Shown here one piece after another: positions 33,601 through 41,958 of a stretch of 64,000 bases of DNA. Made by a program: the position numbers and the translations under genes. A model generated the notes under the pieces. The model had not been told where the DNA came from. It saw only the letters and a program-made list of their open reading frames with translations, and did no database searches. This DNA comes from Puccinia triticina. Lineage: Eukaryota; Basidiomycota; Pucciniomycetes; Pucciniales; Pucciniaceae. The stretch covers positions 1 through 64,000 of the forward strand of contig NC_070564.1 in assembly GCF_026914185.1 (NCBI RefSeq), written 5' to 3'. The number at the start of each line of letters is the position of its first letter. The first letter of the stretch is position 1.

Positions 33601-34389
33601 AAGTTTCTAAACACTCTTAGTTCGGAGTCCGTGGCCACCTTCCTTCATGAAAACTGGACTATGCGCTATGGTTTGGCGCGCTCTTACTCGACTGACGGCG
33701 GCTCTGAGTTCGGTGGAAAGCTCGCGGAGATGCTGCGAGGACTCCCAGGCCAGCACCGCGTCTCGACTCCCTATTATCCTGAAGGTCAAGGCATGGTCGA
33801 GCGCGGCCACGGTCCCCTCAAGGCTGCCCTCGTCAAGCTTGCCGGCGAAAGCGGCAAGAACTGTAGGAAGTATCTCCCCTTGGTTTTGTTTGCCGACAGG
33901 ATTTCAACTAAGCGGTCAACTGGCTATTCTCCTTACGAGCTCGTCTTTGGTCAGAGGGCCGTCCTGCCCATTGATCTCGAGATGGAGTCGTACCTAGGGA
34001 TTGATTGGGATGAAGTTCAAGACACAGCGGATCTTTTGGCGGCGCGCTCCCGGCAATTGGAGCGCAGCGAGGAAGTGCGCGAGCTAGCGCACCAGAAGAT
34101 GATGAAAGCTCGTGAAGAATCCATCAAGTACTGGGAAGAGAAGTCTGCAAGTCGGCTCAGGACGCCTCTGAAGCCCGGCGACATGGTCCTTGCGTACAAC
34201 CGCGCCCTCGAGACTCAATGGGGCAAATTGTTTGCTAACCGCTGGAGTGGCCCTTTTCGCGTGGTTCGGCAGGTGCGCGGAGGTTCTTACATCTTGGAGG
34301 AGCTCGACGGTACACAGTTGGCGCGGCGCTTTTCAGCGGATCAGGTCAAAAGGTATTATTCCCGCGGAGGCAAAGGAGACCAGAAGTAA
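30542..34389 (+). CDS. pol: Ty3-3 pol (RT-RNase H-integrase), open
   Basis: Open in the -1 frame from within gag (30280) to TAA at 34387-34389; translated from about 30542 after slippage, or from ATG 30544. The first ~235 residues are a low-complexity spacer containing two translated copies of the internal repeat ('EVSSSQ...RATxVS'). RT has 'FIDDGGIKG' (about 32155) with both catalytic Asp residues. RNase H has 'KLAVDSSFHAAGAV' and 'MPDGLSRRP'. Integrase has an HHCC zinc site ('EGLGHRGEIE...CEACQ') and a complete DDE triad: Asp 33523, Asp in 'STDGGSEF' (about 33693) and Glu 33799. The C-terminal domain has 'KPGDMVLAYNRALE' and 'GPFRVVRQVRGG'. It makes cDNA and inserts it. No stop or frameshift was seen. 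Confidence 0.92.
30858..30964 (+). repeat. Ty3-3 internal repeat, copy 2
   Basis: 'GCGGAGGTCTGGGAGACAGG', 'GTAAGTTCCTCCCAATTATG', 'CACCTCC', ending 'GTGCCACAAATGTGAGC'. It is translated within the pol spacer. One extra T relative to copies 1 and 4 keeps pol open. Confidence 0.85.
31098..31205 (+). repeat. Ty3-3 internal repeat, copy 3
   Basis: 'GTGGAGGCAATTGGGAATAG', 'GTAAGTTCCTCCCAATGTG', 'CACCTCC', ending 'GTGCCACACTCGTGAGC'. It is in the same pol frame as copy 2, about 240 bp further on. Confidence 0.85.
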
Positions 34390-34465
34390 GTCCTCCCAAT
34401 GTATGCATCTCCAGGGTAGCCACTACCGTTTCCAAAACCCTACTCTATGCCACATTTGTGAGCAC
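34363..34465 (+). repeat. Ty3-3 internal repeat, copy 4, supplying the pol stop
   Basis: 'GCGGAGGCAAAGGAGACCAG', 'AAGTAAGTCCTCCCAATG', 'TGCATCTCC', ending 'ATGCCACATTTGTGAGC'. The pol stop codon TAA is the TAA of its GTAAGT block. Confidence 0.85.
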
Positions 34466-34583
34466 CGCGGTGGCCCTTGGTTCTTTCCCCCTGGTTGTCC
34501 TGGATCTTTTAGGCGCGGATTTCTTTTAAATTTCGACAATAGGCGCGGAGCAGTCTAGGGACAGACTGCATTTGGGGAGGAGA

Positions 34584-35512
34584 TGTGGTGCGCTATCTGG
34601 TACACGCGGTGTCAAGATCAAAAATTCGTGATGGCGCGCGGAAGACTTCAAGACGCGTGGAGGATCAATTTTCCCTGGCGTGGCGCGTGTCAGGACTCAA
34701 TCTCTCTGGATCTCAGGCGGGCACGCACGTTCTGGCGCGCAGGTTTTCTTTTCCTCTATGTAGCTTTGTACCATTTTCTCATTTTCTTTCTTTTCTTTAT
34801 TTCTACTCTTGTCTGTTGTTTTGTTTCTTATCTGCGCGTGTTGGATGGTCTGGCTATGTGGTGGGTTGGTTTTGTCTGAGTTTTGTTTGTTCTGTTTGGT
34901 TTTGTTTTGGTTTTGTTCCTTTTTGTCTGTTTCCTCTCCTTTTGTGTTTGTTGCGCGCGCGGGGCATGATGAGCTGTCCCGCAGCATGCCACAACCCCGG
35001 AGTCTGAGTTCAGCCCGAACTCAGGCGATGGGGCGGTATGGGACTATCTCTGAACCTTAGGGAATCTCATCAGAATTTTATTGATCCAGATCTTCGGCGC
35101 CCTTCGACGCGCTACTGAGCTTATTGATCCCGGTATTCTGGTCATTCTCCGACCTCGACTCTCTTATCGCGCACGCGGCGTACTCCTTCCATCTTAGTCT
35201 TTTGTGATCCCGCGCCTTCAGCGCTCTTCCAACGATCCCCATCATCCCTCATTTTCCTAATCAGCCGGCTTTCCCGGCCAACTTTCTTCTTTCTGCTCCT
35301 TCGGTGCCGGCTTCCTGGCTCCTTGTTCCTCTCACTCTCATCTCTTTCCAACCAACAACCCGCCGACGCGCGCTCAACGCCGTCGTAAATCAAACCCCCA
35401 TACCTCATCGCTCACAGATCCCCCACATCTTCCTGCGACCATCCCCGGAGGGCATCCCCCCACTTTTTCCCCTCCAACAACTGCCGCCGCCTGGCACGGA
35501 CGGAGTTCCACA
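34584..35512 (+). repeat. Ty3-3 3' LTR
   Basis: 929 bp, partner of 27185-28113, preceded by the purine tract TTTGGGGAGGAGA. Confidence 0.95.
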
Positions 35513-35944
35513 TCGGGCAATGCAACTCGAACGACGGGAAGAAATTCTGGAAGAAGCTCACACTAAGATGATGAAAGCAAGAGAGGCTTCTGTCAGATAC
35601 TGGGATAGAAAAATGGCAGCTCGACTACGGCGACCTTTGGACACTGGGGAACTAGTACTCATCTACAATAAAAGCTTGGAGGATCAGTGGGGAAAATTAT
35701 TTTCAAATCGCTGGAATGGTCCCTTTAGAATCAAGAAACAACTACCTAAAGGATCTTATGTGCTGGAAGAATTGGATGGGACAGAACTTCACCGAAACTA
35801 TGCGGCATCTCACATTAAGCGGTTTTATCCTCAAGGACGACCCCTGGATCAAGTCATTGGAGATGAACAGGACCCTGAACTCAACAGTCAAGATGAAGAC
35901 AGTCATCACTCTTCTGATGAAGAAAACCCTGATTCTTCTGATTG
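35513..35944 (+). pseudogene. Ty3-2 pol, C-terminal end
   Basis: The frame continues from 27184 after one TCGG is removed. It has 'KMMKAREASVRYWDRK', 'TGELVLIYNKSLEDQWGK' and 'RWNGPFRIKKQ', homologous to the end of Ty3-3 pol, then an acidic Ser-rich tail ending 'NPDSSD' at TGA 35942-35944. The ATG at 35304 lies in the LTR and is not its start. Confidence 0.88.
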
Positions 35945-36566
35945 AGCATTACCTCCTGGGCATGAGACTAAACTGTTCAACCTCAACTGTCAATAATTAA
36001 ACTGGTTAAAGTCTTTATACTTCAAATCTCAAGCACAAACTTTAAAAACGCTCAAAAATTAATTCAAAATCAGCATTAAAACACTTCAAGAACTTCAAAT
36101 TCCAGCAAATCACTTCAAAAATCAACACATAAATCAAACAGACAAAAAGCTCACTGGTTTCAATTTTTTTTAAGTTGGGGGAGGTGTTCTCACTTCTCTC
36201 AAAATCCTCAGATTGGTACTCTGAGCTCACTTTTCTCTCTTATTCTCACCCTCTCCCAAGATTCCCATTCTCACTGTGAAGGTTGGGGACAACCTTTTAA
36301 AGTTGGGGGAGGGGTTTGGGTTACTTTAACTAACAGTAGGATAGACTAAAAAAAAAAAAAAAAAAAAAAAAAAATTAAGTTTTTTAGCTATAAAGATTTT
36401 TTTTAGGTTTTATATTATTTGGCGATGTTTTTGGATTTTGGTGGAAATTTTACCCCTGAGAAGTGGTTGTCCATTGGTATCGAGGCATGGAAGGCTAGCA
36501 GAATAATGACAGGAAACAAGTTAGAAGACACACCCATGGAAAACAAATAACATAAAAACGTACAGA
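35945..36566 (+). other. Ty3-2 3' region with polypurine-like tracts and poly(A)
   Basis: Two AAGTTGGGGGAGG tracts occur at 36172-36184 and 36300-36312. The first is followed by TGTTCTCAC, which could be the start of an LTR fragment. A run of about 26 A (about 36349-36374) follows. No coding frame is seen. Confidence 0.5.
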
Positions 36567-37403
36567 TCAAACGGTGTGGCGAGTCATGGTGCGATAACGG
36601 CGGGTTATGAAGCGGAAGAGGCTGACTCGGCTAGCGCGTTCTTTGGCATTGGCGGCGGGGAAACGTTGGAAGTGGTGCACCAAGGCGGACATGATGGATT
36701 GGTAAAGATCGTCAATGTACTGAGGAACGAACATGTAGCGGTCGAACAACTCGGGAGCGGATCGACGGTCTAGAAGGGAGACGACTTGGTCTTGAGTCAA
36801 ACGATGGAAGTCGGCCGGATCATAGAAGCCCGGGGGATTCAGGGAAGGAACACGAGTTTGTGGAGTTAGGAAGTCCTCCGCGGTGGCGACGGAACTCGCA
36901 GAGTAGACGGAAGCAGAGCAACTAGGATATAAGGAAGTAATGTTGCTCCCACTAGTGGGAGTAGTGGTTGGATTACTAGCAAGAGCTGGGGGAAGTTGAG
37001 GCATGGCATCGATGATGGCTCGGTTGTTCATCATGAACTATAAAAAACCAGCCCTCAGCTTAGAACTTATAATAATTCACAAGTTGGGAGGAGGAAGCGA
37101 ACATACCGTCTCGGGATAAAGGTCATGTTCTCCCCTGCGAAAGGGTGGGCGGTACGTACGGGTGGCATGACCACGGCATAAGCCATTGGCACGACAGCCT
37201 CCGCGATTTCCTCCACCACCTTGACCACCTTGGCCACCTTGACCAACTCGTTCGCCATAACCAGCAACCCCACGCCTAACGATGGAGGTTGAAGAAGCTA
37301 TGGAGATGGGATAGTCTTGGGCGCCGGGAAGAGGGCCAATATGATTGATCAAGGAAGGCGCAGGACGAAAAAAGGGAATGGGAGCTTCATCTAAACTGCT
37401 CAT
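36567..37403 (-). CDS. Antisense two-exon ORF in the 3' region of Ty3-2
   Basis: Exon 1 37403-37107 and exon 2 37037-36567, joined by a 69-nt GTATGT...TATAG intron, give 255 codons plus stop in phase. The N-terminal half contains 'SSLDEAPIPFFRPAPSLI' and a Gly-rich run followed by a Cys/His cluster ('CRANGLCRGHATRTY'), possibly nucleic-acid-binding. The C-terminal half has 'FHRLTQDQVVSLLDRR' and a basic end. I do not recognise the protein. It lies between pol and the 3' LTR, opposite to pol, like the extra antisense ORFs known in some plant gypsy elements. It could also be a later insertion. A 137-bp tandem duplication covers its start. Confidence 0.4.
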
Positions 37404-37605
37404 GATAGGGCTACAGGTAGAACGCGACTGGCAAAAGTTATTTGGACTAGTTGGATACTGGGGAAGACAGGGCCAATATGATTGATCAAGGAAGGCGCAG
37501 GACGAAAAAAGGGAATGGGAGCTTCATCTAAACTGCTCATGATAGGGCTACAGGTAGAACGCGACTGGCAAAAGTTATTTGGACTAGTTGGATACTGGGG
37601 AAGAC
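37332..37605. repeat. 137-bp tandem duplication
   Basis: 37332-37468 and 37469-37605 are near-identical head-to-tail copies beginning 'AGGGCCAATATGATTGATC'. They duplicate the ATG and first residues of the antisense ORF. Confidence 0.9.
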
Positions 37606-37762
37606 TACGAAGTTGGAGACGAGCAGATGAGGAGAGGAAAGGGGGAAGTCCCTGGCCTTTAATCCCAATGAGTCGACTACCAGAACACGGTACCACCACC
37701 AAGTAGACAAGGCCAACCGGCGAGAGAATCTTTGTCCCCAAGCTTCTCCCGAGGGGAGCCAT

Positions 37763-38660
37763 TTCCGCGAATGGGTCAGGAGGTCAAAGAAGGAGCATCT
37801 CTGTCTGGATCACAGACAGAGACGGCGGTCAGTTACTACGAAAAGATTGAAAAAAGGAAAAAGAGGCGGCTTACGTGAGGGTCGGTTGAGGATCTTGACG
37901 GTCGATCCGATTCGAAGACGAAGGAAGGAGGCTTTTTTTGTTATACGGCTGAGTCAAGGAATCAAGTTGGGGGAGGATATGACCTGGTATCCTCCCTGAG
38001 CAATCAATGAAAAGGTTCGTCAGTCAAAGAAACAAGCATGAACCTGGATATCTGGATATACACCCTACCGGCCAGGATATCGGAACAGGCCTCGAAGTTA
38101 TTGGACACGGACGGCGAGGGCAGATCAGCGGCCAGTTGGAAGACAACGGATGATCGGCGGCATTAGACCGGCGTCTGCGACCGGAGACTCAACAGAAGCC
38201 TGGACCCGGGCAACACTACATACTCGAACCCAACCCCGGGAAACCTATGGGTTACCGGGGCCCTCTAAGACATGTACATACGAATGCGGGCGCCGCAGCT
38301 CGCGTAGCCCCAGTTAAACCCCTGAAGCGGCTTTGGACTCAAACCCGGAGCCCGAACACTACTCGACCACCGATCATCTGGCGTGCGACCTCATGTGCAC
38401 TGCGCAACGCTCTGGCGCTACCCTGCCGCAAACCAGGACATCACATGCACATTTACACAACCCTATCAACACAGATCAACAAAACACTAAATTTCCCTTT
38501 CTCTCTTACCTTTTTTTTTTTTTTTTTTTTGCATATATATATATTAACCTCAACTCTTTTTTTTAGAGAAATCCAATTAAATACATACATAAAAAACAAG
38601 AAACAAACAAATAAAAAGACAAAACAATAATAAAAAAAATAAGAGAAGACAATAAAAATA
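37763..38660. other. Ty3-2 3' region, possible LTR fragment
   Basis: A third AAGTTGGGGGAGG tract lies at 37964-37976, followed by ATATGACCTGGTATCC, which may be the start of another LTR. A run of about 20 T occurs near 38511-38530. No gene is seen. Confidence 0.35.
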
Positions 38661-39418
38661 CGGACTTACTTCGCGCACTGCGAAAAGCTCTTCGCGCACT
38701 GTGCAGTGCGCGAAGTTTGCAAACACTTCGCGCACTGCGCGTGAAGGGCGCAAATTTTTCAAATTATTTTTTGACCAATCAATAGAAAAGCTTATTATTG
38801 TCCTCTGTGAATTTATTTGGAGTTTTTTGAAGCTTCCTTGTATGCTTAAAAATCCCACCAATAAAAAAAAAAAGTACAGCCATTTGGGGACCTGGAATTC
38901 ATATTCCCACCAGTCAAAAAATACAAATAATTTAGTGAATAATGATACATATGAATTCAAACTTTTTAGAATTTTTTGGCCACTTTGTGCAAGAATAAGG
39001 CTTTCAAAAATTAGGAAAGTTCACCACTTACTGGCGCATTTTGGCATATCTTGAGAAACAGTTACTGGTTTTTGAAAGCCTTGTCCTTGTACAAAGTGGC
39101 CAAAAAGTTCTAAAACTTTTAAATACATGTTTAATATGATTCAATAAATTAATTGGATTTTTTGGCCTGTGGGAATATGAATTCCAGGTCCCCAAATGGC
39201 TGTACTTGTTTTTTTTATTGGTGGGATTTTTAAGCATACAAGGAAGCTTCAAAAAACCCCAAATAAATTCACAGAGGACAATAATAAGCTTTTCTATTGA
39301 TTGGTCAAAAAATAATTTGAAAAAGTTGCGCCCTTCACGCGCAGTGCGCGAAGTGTTTGCAAACTTCGCGCACTGCACAGTGCGCGAAGAGCTTTTCGCA
39401 GTGCGCGAAGTAAGTCCG
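38661..39418. mobile_element. Foldback MITE with ~370-bp inverted arms
   Basis: The arms begin CGGACTTACTTCGCGCACTG (38661) and end with its exact complement at 39418. Similarity continues through most of each arm, so the element is close to one long palindrome with a short centre around 39040. An 8-bp duplication TAAAAATA (38653-38660, 39419-39426) suggests the hAT class. TTCGCGCACTG and its complement recur near each end. Open frames inside are mirror images and not genes. Confidence 0.9.
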
Positions 39419-39426
39419 TAAAAATA

Positions 39427-39649
39427 CATTCACAAATTGAAAACATAAATAATCAACAATTTTTTTTCTCTTCTTTCTTTTCCCCTTTCTTTCTTCCATC
39501 AAAACCTCAAGACTAGCATTAATAACTCATACACGAACAACAAACATTATCAAGACCACTTCAAGACATCAAGACACAAATCTACACTTTGGATAACAGC
39601 AATAATCAAAACAGAATTGTCTGGGGACAGACAATAAGTTGGGGGAGGA
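39427..39649 (+). promoter_or_regulatory. End of the Ty3-2 interior with polypurine tract
   Basis: AT- and pyrimidine-rich sequence ends with AAGTTGGGGGAGGA (39636-39649) directly before the TGTGG of the 3' LTR, the position of a plus-strand primer. Confidence 0.8.
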
Positions 39650-40747
39650 TGTGGTATGCTTTATGGTTACCCATCTAGCCCATTTCAAAAATTCCCTTTT
39701 TCTCATATGTACATTCTCAAATCAACCAATACGGCAACACCATTGGATTCTACGGCCAAAACTACACAGGACACCATGGACAACACATCTTACACCCCTC
39801 TGGATCAGAAGATACAACCCCTTCAAGACACCATCAGCCAGTTTCACATACACAAACACCATACTCAGGTCATGTAATCCGTTACATGAACCACACTTAC
39901 CCAGGACATGTAATCAGTTACATGGACCACTCTGACAGCTTGTCTACCCTCTACATATACTTTACCTCATCAGCTGCACTCATTACATTGTGCTATGCAC
40001 ATGTCATGCAGTGTCATGCAGTGTCATGCAGTGTCATGCAGTGCTATGCACACTTGATGCAGGCTTATGCAGTCTACTGCAGGTGCATGCAGACTAGTGT
40101 AATAGGGGCTGCAGTCTGACAGTTGACAGATGACATCATGCAGGTGTCAAGATAGCAAAAACCCCTCATGCAGCTTGCAGATGACATCATTTGACAGGCC
40201 AGGCCAGCTAAAATATCTCACCTCCTATTTCTCACTAGCTAAATTCCCTCATATGACATCATGACCTCATGTGACCTGTCAACCACCAGCCAAAATACCT
40301 CATTGTAGCTTTCAGGGCAGCTAAAACCCCTCATTCTCTTGTTCCCCTGGAGCTAAAATGTCTCACTCTTTTCTATTTAAGGAGGCTCTCCTCCCCCCAG
40401 TTGTAATTTCTCTCAGCAAACTACTTGCACTCAGCTTACCCCATAACAGTACAATACTTGCTCACTCTACAGTATTAGCCCCACTCTATATTGTGGTTTT
40501 ACACCCTTACATACAAATTACAACCTCATTACAACACTTACACATCAGCTACATTACTATAACCCTTAAGCCACCTGCTCAAAGTAGGCTATCTTTTGAT
40601 ACACCTCCACTATCACTACATAAACCTTCCAATCGTAGATTGGGGGGCTTGTTTTAGTGTCTAGTGACCCAGGAAAGGCAGAGGTAACCTCATTCATCCC
40701 TTTCCGCACTCAACAAAAGGTTCTCAGGAACGCTTTTGAGCTTTACA
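39650..40747 (+). repeat. Ty3-2 3' LTR
   Basis: 1098 bp. It differs from 20196-21293 at two sites that I found, both G in the left copy and A in this one. Confidence 0.9.
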
Positions 40748-41958
40748 CCGAGTTGTCAAATATGACTGCTGTGCCTGCCTGAGACAATACCCCCTCCATC
40801 TCGTCGTAATCTCTCAACCGCGAGGTGTTGCGTGGATTTGGCGTCAGGACCGTGAATCCTGGGATTGACAAGGGTGGGTCAACTTTGTTGTGGGCTTGTG
40901 ATGGTCTTTGGGGGGGGAGTGTGTTGGAATCGTTGACAATGGATGACAGGTCAAGATTGGGGAGCCGTTGGTTGTTGGTGATGGTGTTGGTCGGATCGGA
41001 GGGACGTCCTCCGGTGATTGTTCCTCCCAGCCCAGCGCAGATCTGATAGAAAATCAAGGCCTGGCCTGCCTGACCTTTCTCCGATGCCTTTTTCGCCATC
41101 CCTATCATATCCAACATCGCTCCTTGGAGTTCGTGCCTTCCCTGCACTCCTCGTTGGTTCCCAGATGCTTCTCCTGTGAAACTCCATAAAATATTATGTG
41201 TCCTATGGGAGTTGAACCCATGTCTCTTATATCCATGTCAAGTGTACTAACCACTGTACTAAGGACGCTTGGATATGAATGGCTGCAGGTGGGTGAAAGA
41301 ACATCCACTGGTGTCACATGAAGATCCCTAATTGAGGGTAAGACCTATAAATGACAGGTCATGAATGAGTGACACCAGCAGGTATGATAAAGCTAAGAGT
41401 AGCAGAACCACAACCTGACATCTCCCCCGATATCCACTGGATCGTCAGCTAAACGGGGTAAGCGTCGCAGACGATCTCAGCTACTACCCTACAGCCCTTC
41501 TACTACGTCCTTCTGAAACAACCTCCTCATCAATTAGATTGCTTACCTGCTCCCGATCCTAGTGCTCCTTTTTGGGTTCCTCCTCCTGCTACCTCCCATA
41601 CCTCCTTGTCCACGTCTCCTCCCCCTACTCGTTCCTTCCCTCCTCCATCACCTCCCATCTCGATTTCTCTATCTTCCTCCTCCGGGGCCTTCGACGACGA
41701 GCGAGTTGCGATCTTCCTCGTCACTGCTTTGGCGATAGTGACTTTCTTTGGTTTCTTGGGCGGCATCGTTTGCGGCTCTCCTTGCGCAACGACGCTCTGG
41801 ACGGTCAACTCGTCCGGATGCTCTTCTTGGCGTGCCTGCTGCCCTTGATCTTGGCCTCCCTTGGTTGGCCGTTCCGCTCCTTGCGACCTAGCTGTCGACG
41901 ACCCTACGCCTGCGGCCTGTTTCACGGCCGATGTAGTTTCTGCAATGAGATTGAACAT
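40748..41958 (-). pseudogene. N-terminal part of the DIRS-like gag-type ORF
   Basis: Minus-strand frames 41958-41530 (basic and acidic, 'MPPKKPKKVTIAKAVTRK') and about 41185-40748 ('QGAMLDMIGMAKKASEKG', 'ALIFYQICAGLGG', ending 'GTAVIFDN') appear to be two parts of one protein. The 41186-41529 gap may be an intron and holds a tRNA-like sequence. The last codons run in phase into 20195 and below when Ty3-2 and a 4-bp duplication are removed. Confidence 0.5.
41199..41266 (-). tRNA. tRNA-like sequence, probably degenerate
   Basis: On the minus strand the sequence starts GTCCTTAGTACAGTGGTTAG (a standard D-arm pattern). It has a perfect T arm, ATGGG-TTCAACT-CCCAT, and ends TAGGAC, pairing with the start over most of the acceptor stem. 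The anticodon arm does not fold into a normal 5-bp stem with a 7-nt loop, so no anticodon can be assigned. It may be a pseudo-tRNA. Confidence 0.35.

Larger units (their letters stand above)
27185..35512 (+). mobile_element. Ty3-3: complete, young Ty3/gypsy retroelement
   Basis: 8328 bp with 929-bp LTRs (27185-28113, 34584-35512) that differ at one position that I noticed. TGTGGTGCGC...GAGTTCCACA ends and a 4-bp duplication TCGG (27181-27184, 35513-35516) bound it. It has a primer site, gag-protease, a frameshift signal, open pol, a terminal purine tract (about 34571-34583) and intact RT and integrase residues. It sits in the pol gene of Ty3-2, and the Ty3-2 frame resumes exactly after it ('LLEAR' then 'AMQLERREE'). 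GC content and codon choice are much richer in G+C than in Ty3-2. It is the best candidate for a mobile element in the window. Confidence 0.95.
20196..40747 (+). mobile_element. Ty3-2: Ty3/gypsy retroelement, 20.5 kb including nested insertions
   Basis: Two 1098-bp LTRs (20196-21293, 39650-40747), TG...CA, differ at only two positions that I can find. A purine tract AAGTTGGGGGAGG precedes the right LTR. Flanks CTGA (20192-20195) and CCGA (40748-40751) fit a 4-bp duplication with one transition, and removing the element restores the frame of the DIRS-like gag. The interior has gag, protease and pol (21867-27184, then 35513-35944 after the Ty3-3 insertion), then a 3.7 kb 3' region with an antisense gene and a foldback MITE. 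I find no primer site starting TGG next to 21293. Confidence 0.88.
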
